A stretch of DNA of 64,000 nucleotides from DASUBV01 sp963725175 (GTDB taxonomy: Bacteria; Actinomycetota; Actinomycetes; Streptosporangiales; Streptosporangiaceae). Where the stretch lies: positions 2,480,001 through 2,544,000 of the forward strand of contig CAVRXH010000006.1 in assembly GCA_963725175.1 (NCBI GenBank). The letters are read 5' to 3'. This document shows, in pieces, positions 33,083-41,487 of this stretch. Numbering within the stretch: position 1 is the first letter of the stretch; every line of letters starts with the position of its first letter. The notes under the pieces were generated by a model. It did no database searches. It had not been told where the DNA came from and saw only the letters and a program-made list of their open reading frames with translations. The position numbers and the translations under genes are program-made.

Positions 33083-33739
33083 CTAGCGCGAGTCAGCCAG
33101 GCGCGCGATGCGGCTGGTGGCTGCGGCAAGCCAGGCCAGTTCAAGCCCGAGGAAGATCCGCTCGTAAAGCCCGGCGGGCGCGTGCCGGTGCCCGGTCGCG
33201 TGGCCGAGCAGCAGGAACGCCGCGGCTCCGGCGATGGAGATGGCCAGCAGCAGCGGCCGGGCCCGCCGCCAGCGCGGATCGTGCCGGAGGCTGACCGAGA
33301 TCATGATGGTCGCGACCGTCACGCAGCAGAAGGCGAGGAACGCCAGCGCGAGGTGCACGACCCCGCTGCCGTGCGGCGGCTGGCCTTCGAGGTCATCGGG
33401 GAAGAAGGCGAGCAGCCCCGAGCACACCGCCCAGGCCGACAGCAGCGCCAGCCCGCCCCGGTTGCGCGCCCGGGCGACGGTCGCCAGGCCGAGCGCGCCG
33501 GCGGCGGCCAGCGACACGGCGCAGCGCAGCAGGAAGTTGAGGTCCATCAGCCACGACCACGGTCCCCGGCCATAATCGCTCTCGGCGTTGTAGAGCAGGC
33601 TGTAACGCGGCCGGAGGAAGGCCAGCAGCAGGTCGATGGCCACGTAGGCGATGATCCCGGCGAGCGCGAGCCAGGCGAGCGAAGTGGCGCTGACCCGGCT
33701 GGGATAGATCGGCGGAGCAGAAAGGCAACCTGGTTGCAT
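33083..33739 (-). CDS. DUF998 family membrane protein
   Basis: About 218 residues with six predicted transmembrane helices and the DUF998-type pattern NAESDYGRGPWSWLMDLNFL after helix 1 and FFPDDLEGQPPHGSGVVHLA between helices 3 and 4. The role of the family is not established. I chose ATG 33739; no good ribosome site precedes it, and a downstream GTG near SATSLAWL is possible. The frame extends to 33775, overlapping the divergent MarR start. Its 5' end contains a palindrome likely bound by that MarR protein. Confidence 0.75.
   Translation of the reverse strand: MQPGCLSAPPIYPSRVSATSLAWLALAGIIAYVAIDLLLAFLRPRYSLLYNAESDYGRGPWSWLMDLNFLLRCAVSLAAAGALGLATVARARNRGGLALLSAWAVCSGLLAFFPDDLEGQPPHGSGVVHLALAFLAFCCVTVATIMISVSLRHDPRWRRARPLLLAISIAGAAAFLLLGHATGHRHAPAGLYERIFLGLELAWLAAATSRIARLADSR
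33725..33737. promoter_or_regulatory. Palindrome, probable MarR operator
   Basis: GCAACC-T-GGTTGC is a perfect inverted repeat placed 23 bp before the MarR start and at the extreme 5' end of the divergent DUF998 gene. A second, imperfect dyad (CATATCCGGATTATG) follows at 33737-33751. The site suits autoregulation and repression of the DUF998 gene. Confidence 0.5.
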
Positions 33740-33759
33740 ATCCGGATTATGATGAGCTG

Positions 33760-34245
33760 ATGACCGGAGAGTCAAGCGCCGAGTACCCGTTCGGCGACCT
33801 GCTCGCGCTGGCCCGGCAGAGCTGGCTGGGCGAGCTGGCCGGCCGCCTGGCCGAGCGCGGCCACCCGGACTACCGCCGCAGCGACGCCGCCGCGATGCGG
33901 CTGCTGGCTCACGGGCCGGTCCCCGCCGGGAGGCTCGCGGCGGTCCTTGGCGTCACCCGGCAGGCCGCCCGCAAGGCCGCCGATGGCCTGTCCCAGCGCG
34001 GCTACGCGACGATCGCCAGGGACTCAGCCGACGCGCGCCAGCTCAACGTCGCCATCACCCCGGCCGGGCAGGACTACGCGCGGGCGATCACGGAGGTGAT
34101 CGCCGAGCTCAACCGCGAGGTGGCCCGCCGCGCCGGGCCGGCGGGGCTTGCCTCGGCGGACACGGTCCTGCGTGCCGCCCTCTTCGACGACAGTGCCCGC
34201 GGGCGGGCCAGCAGGCTGCCGCGCCCGGCGCCCACCAGCAGTTAG
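33760..34245 (+). CDS. MarR-family transcriptional regulator
   Basis: 161 residues. The winged-helix core has MRLLAHGPVPAGRLAAVLGV and TRQAARKAADGLSQRGYATI (about 46-86). The wing is RDSADARQLNVAITPAGQDY (about 88-107), and a C-terminal dimerisation helix follows. ATG at 33760 lacks a strong ribosome site. It is divergent from the DUF998 gene and overlaps by 4 bp the convergent VOC gene. Confidence 0.85.
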   Translation: MTGESSAEYPFGDLLALARQSWLGELAGRLAERGHPDYRRSDAAAMRLLAHGPVPAGRLAAVLGVTRQAARKAADGLSQRGYATIARDSADARQLNVAITPAGQDYARAITEVIAELNREVARRAGPAGLASADTVLRAALFDDSARGRASRLPRPAPTSS

Positions 34246-34676
34246 TCGAGGCAGAACTCGTTGCCCTCGATGTCCTGCATCACCAGGCACGACTCGTTGA
34301 CGCCATCGGCACGCAGCAGCCGCACGCGTGCCGCGCCGAGCGCGACCAGCCGCGCGCATTCGGCCTCAAGCGCGGCCAGCCGCTCCTCACCCACCAGCCC
34401 GATGCCGACTCTCACGTCAAGGTGCAGCCGGTTCTTGACCACCTTGCCCTCGGGAACGCGCTGGAAGAACAGCCGCGGCCCCGCACCTGCGGGATCCGTG
34501 CACGCGGACGCTGAACCCTGATGCTCAGGCGGCAGAGACCGGTCGAAATCGTCCCAGGTAGCAAACCCCTCCGGTGGCGGGGGCTCGACATACCCCAGCA
34601 CCTCGCACCAGAAACGAGCGACGCGCTCAGGTACCGCGCAGTCGAAGGTGACCTGGACCTGCCTGACCGGTGCCAT
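34242..34676 (-). CDS. VOC (glyoxalase-like) family protein
   Basis: 144 residues covering two beta-alpha-beta-beta-beta units. QVQVTFDCAVPERVARFWCE opens the first. NRLHLDVRV and the C-terminal MQDIEGNEFCLD supply the typical His/Glu metal positions of this actinobacterial glyoxalase-like subgroup. Members are dioxygenases, isomerases or resistance proteins; no substrate can be given. The ATG is at 34676. The gene is alone, tail-to-tail with the MarR gene. Confidence 0.82.
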   Translation of the reverse strand: MAPVRQVQVTFDCAVPERVARFWCEVLGYVEPPPPEGFATWDDFDRSLPPEHQGSASACTDPAGAGPRLFFQRVPEGKVVKNRLHLDVRVGIGLVGEERLAALEAECARLVALGAARVRLLRADGVNESCLVMQDIEGNEFCLD

Positions 34677-34810
34677 CGGTCCACCATAAAGGCGGGGCCG
34701 CTCGCCGTCACCACGGGCCCGACCATGGCCAGGCGGCTGGCGCTAGCCGACCGGTGGGAGAGGATGAGTGCGGGAGCTGCTGCCGCGCTGGCGGCGTGGT
34801 TCCCGCGCAG

Positions 34811-34849
34811 TGGTGACCGGGCCTGGTTCTGACGGGCCCGGTCACCACC
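34811..34849 (-). terminator. Hairpin terminator downstream of the peptide operon
   Basis: A perfect 14-bp stem (34811-34824 with 34836-34849) and 11-nt loop lie 23 bp after the stop of the short peptide gene on the minus strand. It lacks a U-run, as is common in high-GC actinomycetes. Confidence 0.75.
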
Positions 34850-34871
34850 TGCCGGGGTTCCGGCTCCGGGG

Positions 34872-34994
34872 TTAGTTGCTGCCACAGCTTGCGCATGCGC
34901 CGTCGGGCTTAATCGCGCAGGCTGCCGGTGCCGCTGCCGCGCCGCCTTGGATGTCGTCGAGCTCGGCGAGGGTCAGCTCGGGGATGGTGTCCAT
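34872..34994 (-). CDS. Double-glycine leader precursor peptide (putative RiPP/bacteriocin)
   Basis: 40 residues. The leader ends PELTLAELDDIQGG (GG at residues 17-18), the form cut by C39 peptidases. The predicted core is about 22 residues, Ala-rich at first, then ACAIKPDGACASCGSN with three Cys, one Ser and no Thr or aromatic residue. It has a near-ideal AAGGAGGTGA ribosome site located inside the end of the exporter gene, whose stop lies 4 nt before the ATG. Gene position and leader fit a small exported, processed peptide. No lanthionine synthetase or radical SAM gene is visible, so the mature form may have disulfides or free thiols. Confidence 0.75.
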   Translation of the reverse strand: MDTIPELTLAELDDIQGGAAAAPAACAIKPDGACASCGSN

Positions 34995-34998
34995 GTGC

Positions 34999-37209
34999 TC
35001 ACCTCCTTCCGGAGTCGTGGTTCTCTCCGTCCGGGCTGGGCGGGGAGAGCTGGGCGGTGACGAGGGTGGCGTAGCGGCCGCCGAGGGCCAGCAGCTGGTG
35101 GTGGGTGCCGGCTTCGGCGAGACGGCCCTGGTGCAGGACGAGGATCTGGTCGGCATCGCGGATAGTGCTGAGCCGGTGGGCGATGATGACCTGCGTGCAC
35201 CGCTGGCGGGCCAGGTTGTCGTGGATCAGGGACTCGGTGGCCGCGTCGAGGTGGCTGGTGGCCTCATCGAGCACCAGGACGGCGGGGCGGCGGGCCAGCG
35301 CTCGGGCGAGGGCCAGGCGCTGCCGCTGCCCTCCGGACAGGCCGGTGCCGCGCTGGGCCAGGCGGGTGTCGTAACCCAGCGGGGTCGCGGTTATCTCCTC
35401 GTGCAGCCCGGCGAGCCGTGCCGCGCGGATGATCTCGGCCTCTGGCAGCTCCGGGTCGTGCAGGCTGATGTTGTCCCTGATGGTGCCGCTGAAGATGAAC
35501 GGCTCCTGGAGCACTACGCCGATCTGGCGGCGCAGCGCCCGGGGATCGAAGGTGCCGGCTAGCCGTCCGTCGAACCTGACCTGGCCGCCGACGGGGGCGT
35601 ACAGGCAGGTCAGCAGCATGCCCAGGGTAGTCTTGCCGGATCCGGTCGAGCCGACGACCGCGACGCGCTGCCCGGCCAGAATGACGGCGGAGATGCCGGA
35701 CAGGACCAGCGGGCCGCGGGGCTCGTAGCGGTAGCTGACGTCCTGGAACTCGATATGGCCCTGGAGCGGCCGTTCCGGCGCCGGGGTCGGCCGCCGGGGC
35801 TCTGGGCGGGCGTCCAGCACATCGGCGATGCGCTGCATCTGCGCCCCCGCGAGCTGGAACCGCTGGCCGCTGGCCGCGAACGAGGACAGCGGGGTGATGA
35901 TCGCCGAGGCGAGCCAGGTGATCGCGAGCATGGTGCCGGGCGTGAGGGTGCCGTCCAGGACGCGGCTTACGCAGAGCCACAGCACCAGCAGCGGTGTCAG
36001 GAACCGCAGCGCTGACGTGGCCGCGTCGGTGACCGCGGTGAGGTAGCTGCGGCGCAGGGTGCAGGTGATCCAGCGGGACAGCAGCCGCGAGAGCCTGCCC
36101 ATCGCGCGGTCCTCGGCGGCGGAGGACTTGAGGGTGGGCATTCCCTCGATCATCTCGACCAGGTACCCGAGGGACTCGGACTGGGCGGCGAGGTCCAGGG
36201 CCATGCGCTCGCGGACCGGCCGGGTGGTCAGCCCCAGCAGCGCGATGACCGTGAGGGTAACGGCGAGGACTGCCAGCCCGACCACCGCGTCCACGGCGAG
36301 CAGGACCGCCAGGTAGGACAGGACGAACACGGCATCCAGCAGCGATCCGAGGGCCTGGCTCGTCATCAGGTCACGCAGCACGGCGATGCTGCCGAACCTG
36401 GTCACGATGTCGCCGGTGCTGCGTTCCTCGAAGTAGCGCAGCGGCAGCCGCAGCAGGTGCGCGGCGAACCCGAGGAGGGCCCTGATGTCCTGGCGGCCCT
36501 GCAGCCGCACCAGCAGCGCGGACCGCAGGAGCCCGGTAACCAGTTGCGCCGCTGCCGCCACCGCCAGCCCGGCGCCCAGCAGCGTTTCCGCCGATGACGA
36601 GCGCAGCGAGGCCGTGTCGTCAACGACGATCTTGGCGGTGACCGGCATGGCCAGGACCAGGAGCTGCCCGACCAGGGTGACGAGCAGCACCTGCGCGAGC
36701 GTCCCTGTCGTGCCCGGGTTCCCGAGCAGGGAGCGCAGGTAGCGCCGCCAGAACGGCTTCTCGTCCCGCCGGCGGGGCGCAAATCCCTCGCCGGGCCGCA
36801 CGCTGAGCACGGCCCTGCCCAGGCCCGCGCGGAATTCCGCGGCCGGCATCCGGCGCCGCCCCAGCCTCGGGTCGATGACCCGCACCCGGCGCGGGGAGAA
36901 CCGCTCGACCACGACGAAGTGGTCGCCCTCCCAATGGGCGATCAGCGGGACGGGCAGCCGGGACAGGACCCCGGGCGCGGGCGGGTGCCCGGCGGCCTGC
37001 ATCCCGAACTGGCGGGCCGCCCTGACGATGCCCCCGGCGCTCAGCCCGTCCCGGCCGGCCGGGCACACGTCCCGAACCTCCCGGAGCGGGACATGGTGGC
37101 CGTGGCTGTGCAGCACCATCGTGAGGCACGCCACCCCGCACTCAGCGCGGCTGGCCTGCAGGATCACCGGCACCCGCGAACGCCGCCCGGCGAGCAGGCC
37201 GGCCGTCAC
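34999..37209 (-). CDS. Peptidase-containing ABC transporter (C39 peptidase, PCAT) for peptide export
   Basis: 736 residues from the GTG at 37209. The N-terminal C39 protease has catalytic Cys24 in QASRAECGVACLTMVL, His in GDHFVVVERF (near 107) and Asp in VIDPRLGRR. The exporter membrane domain (about 165-460) and ATPase domain (about 490-725) follow. The latter shows Walker A GSTGSGKTT, signature LSGGQRQRLALARA, Walker B LVLDEATSHLD and H-loop IAHRLST. It should cut the double-glycine leader of the adjacent peptide while exporting it. GTGA overlap with the one-TM gene upstream and 4-nt spacing to the peptide gene show tight coupling. All catalytic residues are present. Confidence 0.9.
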   Translation of the reverse strand: MTAGLLAGRRSRVPVILQASRAECGVACLTMVLHSHGHHVPLREVRDVCPAGRDGLSAGGIVRAARQFGMQAAGHPPAPGVLSRLPVPLIAHWEGDHFVVVERFSPRRVRVIDPRLGRRRMPAAEFRAGLGRAVLSVRPGEGFAPRRRDEKPFWRRYLRSLLGNPGTTGTLAQVLLVTLVGQLLVLAMPVTAKIVVDDTASLRSSSAETLLGAGLAVAAAAQLVTGLLRSALLVRLQGRQDIRALLGFAAHLLRLPLRYFEERSTGDIVTRFGSIAVLRDLMTSQALGSLLDAVFVLSYLAVLLAVDAVVGLAVLAVTLTVIALLGLTTRPVRERMALDLAAQSESLGYLVEMIEGMPTLKSSAAEDRAMGRLSRLLSRWITCTLRRSYLTAVTDAATSALRFLTPLLVLWLCVSRVLDGTLTPGTMLAITWLASAIITPLSSFAASGQRFQLAGAQMQRIADVLDARPEPRRPTPAPERPLQGHIEFQDVSYRYEPRGPLVLSGISAVILAGQRVAVVGSTGSGKTTLGMLLTCLYAPVGGQVRFDGRLAGTFDPRALRRQIGVVLQEPFIFSGTIRDNISLHDPELPEAEIIRAARLAGLHEEITATPLGYDTRLAQRGTGLSGGQRQRLALARALARRPAVLVLDEATSHLDAATESLIHDNLARQRCTQVIIAHRLSTIRDADQILVLHQGRLAEAGTHHQLLALGGRYATLVTAQLSPPSPDGENHDSGRR

Positions 37210-37427
37210 CGCACCGCTCCGGTCGCCGCGCTGATCGCCGCGGCCACCCAGGCCAGCGCCAGCAAGATCACGACAAGCCCGGCCCAGGTCCACCGCACGG
37301 CCACGGCCCTGACCAGGCGCGGCAGGATCTCCCGCTCGTCATCAGCGGCCAGCGCGCCGCCGGCTAAGGCCCCGTTTCCTGCGGCGGGGAGCCTGTGGTC
37401 CTGCACGCCCGGCGGCGGCGCTGCCAT
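37206..37427 (-). CDS. Small single-TM protein in peptide-export operon
   Basis: About 73 residues. The soluble N-terminal half includes GNGALAGGALAADDEREILP and the C-terminal half is one transmembrane helix (WTWAGLVVILLALAWVAAAI). It overlaps the ArsR stop (ATGA; an adjacent GTG at 37430 is an alternative start) and the PCAT start (GTGA), so the three are made together. Candidates are an immunity protein, a transporter accessory subunit or a second peptide. No homology is recognised. Confidence 0.65.
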   Translation of the reverse strand: MAAPPPGVQDHRLPAAGNGALAGGALAADDEREILPRLVRAVAVRWTWAGLVVILLALAWVAAAISAATGAVR

Positions 37428-37876
37428 CACGGCCCCCTGGGCGCGGTGTCCCTGGAGCCGCTCAGCGCCCAGGGCGATAACGGCTGCGGCGTCAGGTCAT
37501 CGAGGCTCACGACGGCACCGAGCCGGCGCATGGCCGCGCGGTCCACCGAGTAGTACGCCCATGCCCCGCGCTGCTGCCTGCGCAGCAGCCCCGCGCCGAC
37601 CAGCAGCTTCAGGTGGTGGCTGACCGTGGACTGCGGCATGCCCATCGCCGTCTGCAGATCGTAGGCGCAGACCGCGAACGGGCTGCCGACCAGCAGGTTC
37701 ATCAGCTGAACGCGGGTCGGATGGGCCAGCGCGTGGAACACCCCCGCCAGCGCGGCGGCCTGGTCATGGGACAGGCGCGGCGTCGTCAGCGGAACGCTGC
37801 AGTCCGGGGCGACACCCTGGATGCCCGGTGCGCCGCTCGCCCGCCCGGCAGGTACGACGGCCGTCCCGCTCTCCAC
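37427..37876 (-). CDS. ArsR/SmtB-family transcriptional regulator
   Basis: 149 residues. The winged helix has LAGVFHALAHPTRVQLMNLL (about 40-60), AVCAYDLQTAMGMPQSTVSH (recognition helix) and LLRRQQRGAWAYYSV (wing). Cysteines at about residue 26 (near the N-terminus) and in FAVCAYDL resemble the ligand pattern of metal or thiol-sensing ArsR members, but the usual CxC pair is not complete. The GTG start has GGGGGAGG upstream. It heads the peptide-export operon and is preceded by repeated operator-like sites. Confidence 0.85.
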   Translation of the reverse strand: MESGTAVVPAGRASGAPGIQGVAPDCSVPLTTPRLSHDQAAALAGVFHALAHPTRVQLMNLLVGSPFAVCAYDLQTAMGMPQSTVSHHLKLLVGAGLLRRQQRGAWAYYSVDRAAMRRLGAVVSLDDLTPQPLSPWALSGSRDTAPRGP

Positions 37877-37891
37877 TGGGCCTCCCCCTAC

Positions 37892-37936
37892 AGATCGGGT
37901 TTTCTCGATCTATAGCAGACCTACTTTTCTCGATCT
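37892..37936. promoter_or_regulatory. Direct repeats and dyad upstream of ArsR gene
   Basis: TTTTCTCGATCT occurs twice (37900-37911 and 37925-37936), 25 bp apart. The copy nearer the gene is also part of an inverted repeat AGATCG-n8-CGATCT (37892-37911). On the minus strand TATAGA (within 37909-37914) is a possible -10 box between them. The AT-rich block stands out from its GC-rich surroundings and is a likely autoregulated promoter. Confidence 0.6.
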
Positions 37937-38027
37937 GTCTTGACAGTAAGTGAAACTGACTGGCCCCGCAATCCCCCGCGACATGCCGCTGCTCGCGGGC
38001 CACGGGGCGGCACCGGCAGCGGGACGC

Positions 38028-39227
38028 TCAGCGAATGAGCTTCAGCGGCAGGTGCTCAAGCCCGTTGACGACGATGGAACTCAGCTTGACCGGCATGCCG
38101 TCGAGCTCGATCCGCGAGGTGTTGCGCAGCAGTTCGTCGTAGAGAAGCTGCAGCTCGAGCCGTCCCAGCGGCCCGCCGAGGCAGACGTGCTCGCCGCCGC
38201 CCAGAGCCAGGTGCCGGTTGGGCTTCCGGTCGACCAGGAAGCGATCCGGGTCGTCGAAGATGTCCTCGTCCCGATTGGCTGACGGGTTCCAGAGCGTGAC
38301 CCGCTCCCCCGCTTCGATGCGCTGGCCGCGGATGGTGACCGGCTGGGTCGTCGTCCGCAGGATGTGCGTGGCGGTCGAGGTCCACCGGAGTACCTCATCC
38401 ACGGCAGCGGGCAGGAGCGACGGATCATCGGCCAGCATCTGCCACTGATCGGGAAACTGGATGAACGCCAGCATCCCGCCCGACGCCGCGATGCGGGTGT
38501 TCTCGGTCCCCCCGACGAGCAGATTGTCGCAATTGAGGATCATCTCGTCCAGAGACAGCTTCCGGCCGTCGATCTCGGCCGTGGCGAGCACGCTCACGAG
38601 ATCATCGGCCGGAGCCTTCCCGCGGATGGCCACGAGACGTTCGAAATACTGCAGGATGTCAAAGTGGGCGAGCCGCCGCTCAAGCGCGTCGCCTGCACCG
38701 AATGCCTCGTTGGTGAGGGCGAACAGGCGCTCCCAGTCTTCTTTGGGCACGCCCATCATCTTGCAGATGACGAACAAGGGAATGCGGGCGGCGATCTCGG
38801 TGACGAAATCGCACGACTCACGCTCGATCGCCTGAGTGACGATATCGCGGGCGACGACCCGCATCTCCTCTTCCAGGAGGCGGATCGACCGGGGCGAGAA
38901 CCAGCTGTCCACGAGGGCACGGAGCTGGCGGTGACGGGGCGGGTCGGTGAGGGCCAGGGTGCGTCCCCCGCCAGGGTCGTCACCATAGCTTTCCGGACGC
39001 AGCAGGATCCCGCCGGCGGAACTGAACGTGGCCGGGTCGCGATAGACGGCGCGGACATCGTCGTACTTGGTGAGAACCCAGAATCCGGGAAGCGCCGCAG
39101 GCGGGTGCCAGTGCACGGGGGAATTCCGGCGAAGCCATTTCCATACGGCATAGGGGTCGCCGTCAGAGTACAGGTCCGGATCGGTCAGATCAATCTGAAG
39201 GGCCGGCTCGATCAGATCCTCACTCAC
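38028..39227 (-). CDS. Cytochrome P450
   Basis: 399 residues from a GTG (39225-39227) with AGAGG upstream. The I-helix oxygen-binding region is NLLVGGTENTRIAASGG (about 236). The ExxR region is VDEVLRWTS, and the heme loop LGGGEHVCLGGPLGRLE carries the axial Cys near 345. The type resembles bacterial P450s that hydroxylate amino acids on NRPS carrier proteins, but that is a family impression. Being between the peptide operon and the NRPS tailoring genes, it more likely serves the NRPS product. It is divergent from the ABC exporter at 39415. Confidence 0.85.
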   Translation of the reverse strand: MSEDLIEPALQIDLTDPDLYSDGDPYAVWKWLRRNSPVHWHPPAALPGFWVLTKYDDVRAVYRDPATFSSAGGILLRPESYGDDPGGGRTLALTDPPRHRQLRALVDSWFSPRSIRLLEEEMRVVARDIVTQAIERESCDFVTEIAARIPLFVICKMMGVPKEDWERLFALTNEAFGAGDALERRLAHFDILQYFERLVAIRGKAPADDLVSVLATAEIDGRKLSLDEMILNCDNLLVGGTENTRIAASGGMLAFIQFPDQWQMLADDPSLLPAAVDEVLRWTSTATHILRTTTQPVTIRGQRIEAGERVTLWNPSANRDEDIFDDPDRFLVDRKPNRHLALGGGEHVCLGGPLGRLELQLLYDELLRNTSRIELDGMPVKLSSIVVNGLEHLPLKLIR

Positions 39228-39414
39228 GGAGTACCTCTTAGTCTGACTAGCCCGAGCAGGTTTTTGACAGGCCACGCTGGAATCAGCTAAGTCTGTTCAT
39301 GACGCACAGAGTTGGCAAGAATGCCCGCTGACCGGCCGACGTGTTCAACTGCGGCCCAGAGCCAGTTGAACTTCGCCGGACTGCCCACATGGCTCTATCA
39401 GGAGGTCCCTCATC

Positions 39415-41442
39415 ATGAAGGGCACCGGTCCAGGACTGAGACTGCGGAGCAATGAGGAAGTCACTCGCCAGCAAGTGACGCCGGGAACGGTCCGGCGGAT
39501 CATTCCGTACGCGCTCAGATATCGCTGGGCAATGCTAGTTCTCATTATCTCGACCGCGCTCGACGCGGGTATCTCCGTGGCCAACCCGATCATTCTCGGG
39601 CTGGTCATTGATGACGCGATCCTGCCGCACAAGGTACCGGTCCTGGTCGAGCTCACCGTCGTGGCCGCCGCGCTGGCGCTGCTGGACGCGCTGGCGTGCT
39701 ACATCCAGACGTGGTGCTCGGCCCGGGTCGGTCAGGGGCTTATTTTCACCCTCCGCAACCAAGTATTCCGGCACGTGCAGCAGCAGCCGGTGGCGTTCTT
39801 TACCCGATCGCAGACGGGGTCGCTCGTCAGCCGGCTGAATGGCGATGTCACGGGGGCCCAGCAGGCGGTGACGACGCTGCTGACCCAGACGGTCTCCATC
39901 GCCCTGACCCTGGTGCTCACGCTGGTCGCGATGTTCTACCTGTCCTGGCAGATCACCCTCATCGCCCTGGTCGTCATCCCGATGTTCGTCCTGCCGGGCA
40001 AGCTGATCGGCAAGAAGCTGCAACGGCTGGCCCGGCAGCAGATGCAGCTCACGGCCGAGGTCGGGTCGCTGATGAACGAGCGGTTCAACGTCGCGGGCGC
40101 GATGCTGAGCAAGCTCTACGGGCGGCCGGAGCAGGAAGCGGAGAACTTCTCCCGCCAGGTGGGCCGGGTCCGCGACATCTCGGTCGTCAGCAGCGTGTAC
40201 TCGCGGGCCTTCTACATCGTCATCACTCTGCTCGCCACGCTGATCACCACGCTGGTGTACGGGCTCGGCGGCAGCTTCGTCATCTCGGGCACGCTCAAGA
40301 TCGGCACGATCGTCGCCCTGGTCGCCCTGATCACCCGGCTCTACGGGCCGATCAACCAGCTCACGACGCTCCAGGTCAATTACCTGACGATGCTGGTCAG
40401 CTTCGATCGCATCTTCGAGGTCATGGACCTGAAGCCGCTGATCACGGAGCGGGCTGGCGCGACCTCGCTCCCGGCCGGGGGCTCGGCCGGGCCGGCCGCC
40501 CTGGATATCGAGTTCGACCTGGTGTCCTTCCAGTACCCGGCCACGCGTACGGTCTCGCTGGCCTCGCTGGAGTCAATCTCGCTGTCCGCGCCGGAGCGCG
40601 ACAGGGACAGCTGGGCCCTGCGCGATGTGAGCTTCCGGGTACCGGCGGGACAGCTGACGGCGCTGGTCGGCCCGTCGGGGGCGGGCAAGACAACGATCAC
40701 GTCGCTGGTGCCCCGCCTCTACGACCCGACCTCCGGAGTGGTGCGGATCGGGGGTCAGGACATCCGCGACGCCACGCTGGGCTCGCTGCGAGACACGATC
40801 GGCGTGGTGACCCAGGACGCGCATCTCTTCCACGACACGATCCGGGCCAACCTGCTGTACGCCCGGCCCGACGCCACCGAGCCTGACCTGATCGAGGCCT
40901 GCCGGGCGGCTCGGATCTGGGACCTGATCGCGGCCCAGCCCGACGGTCTCGACACAGTGGCCGGAGATCGCGGCTACCGATTCTCCGGGGGCGAGAAGCA
41001 GCGCATCGCGCTGGCCCGGCTGCTGCTCAAGTCGCCCGCGATCGTCGTTTTGGACGAGGCCACGGCACACCTGGACTCGGAGTCGGAAGCGGCGATCCAG
41101 CGCGCGCTGAAGACCGCGCTGACCGGCCGCACCTCGATCGTCATCGCGCACCGGCTGTCCACTATCCGCGAGGCGGACCAGATCCTCGTGGTCGACACGG
41201 GACAGATCCGCGAGCGCGGAACCCACGACGAGCTCCTGGCTCTGGGCGGCCTGTACGCGGAGCTGTACCGCACCCAGTTTTCCCGCCAGGCCGACCACCG
41301 GCAGGCGGGAAGCGGGCCGTCAGAACACGAGCCGGCCGGACCCAACGGCCACCGCCAGCATGGCGCCGGCGGCGCCCCCTCCCCGGCACCCGCAATGGGG
41401 CCTAAGTTGCAGCCATCCCGGCCCCAGCGGGCACGCCCATGA
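39415..41442 (+). CDS. ABC exporter, fused permease/ATPase
   Basis: 675 residues. A six-helix exporter domain (about 35-320) precedes the ATPase domain (about 365-610), which has Walker A GPSGAGKTT, signature FSGGEKQRIALARL, Walker B IVVLDEATAHLD and H-loop IAHRLST. An insert before the ATPase (SLASLESISLSAPERDRDSW) and a ~60-residue Pro/Gly/His-rich tail are unusual. ATG at 39415 has CAGGAGG upstream. It likely exports the peptide made by the neighbouring NRPS, or protects the producer, and is 45 bp from the PEP-synthase-like gene on the same strand. Confidence 0.87.
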   Translation: MKGTGPGLRLRSNEEVTRQQVTPGTVRRIIPYALRYRWAMLVLIISTALDAGISVANPIILGLVIDDAILPHKVPVLVELTVVAAALALLDALACYIQTWCSARVGQGLIFTLRNQVFRHVQQQPVAFFTRSQTGSLVSRLNGDVTGAQQAVTTLLTQTVSIALTLVLTLVAMFYLSWQITLIALVVIPMFVLPGKLIGKKLQRLARQQMQLTAEVGSLMNERFNVAGAMLSKLYGRPEQEAENFSRQVGRVRDISVVSSVYSRAFYIVITLLATLITTLVYGLGGSFVISGTLKIGTIVALVALITRLYGPINQLTTLQVNYLTMLVSFDRIFEVMDLKPLITERAGATSLPAGGSAGPAALDIEFDLVSFQYPATRTVSLASLESISLSAPERDRDSWALRDVSFRVPAGQLTALVGPSGAGKTTITSLVPRLYDPTSGVVRIGGQDIRDATLGSLRDTIGVVTQDAHLFHDTIRANLLYARPDATEPDLIEACRAARIWDLIAAQPDGLDTVAGDRGYRFSGGEKQRIALARLLLKSPAIVVLDEATAHLDSESEAAIQRALKTALTGRTSIVIAHRLSTIREADQILVVDTGQIRERGTHDELLALGGLYAELYRTQFSRQADHRQAGSGPSEHEPAGPNGHRQHGAGGAPSPAPAMGPKLQPSRPQRARP

Positions 41443-41487
41443 CACATGACCTGCCCGGTCGGGCTCCACTTCCGCCTAAGGAGCGCG

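Noticed and set aside
34872..34994. Lanthipeptide precursor
   Set aside because: No LanB/C/M/KC-like gene is nearby and the core has a single Ser and no Thr, leaving little for lanthionine formation.
38028..39227. P450 as the modifying enzyme of the adjacent RiPP peptide (P450-crosslinked RiPP class)
   Set aside because: Known P450-made RiPP crosslinks need Trp, Tyr or other aromatic residues, and the predicted core has none. The P450 is separated from the operon by 151 bp and a strong regulatory region, so an NRPS tailoring role fits better.
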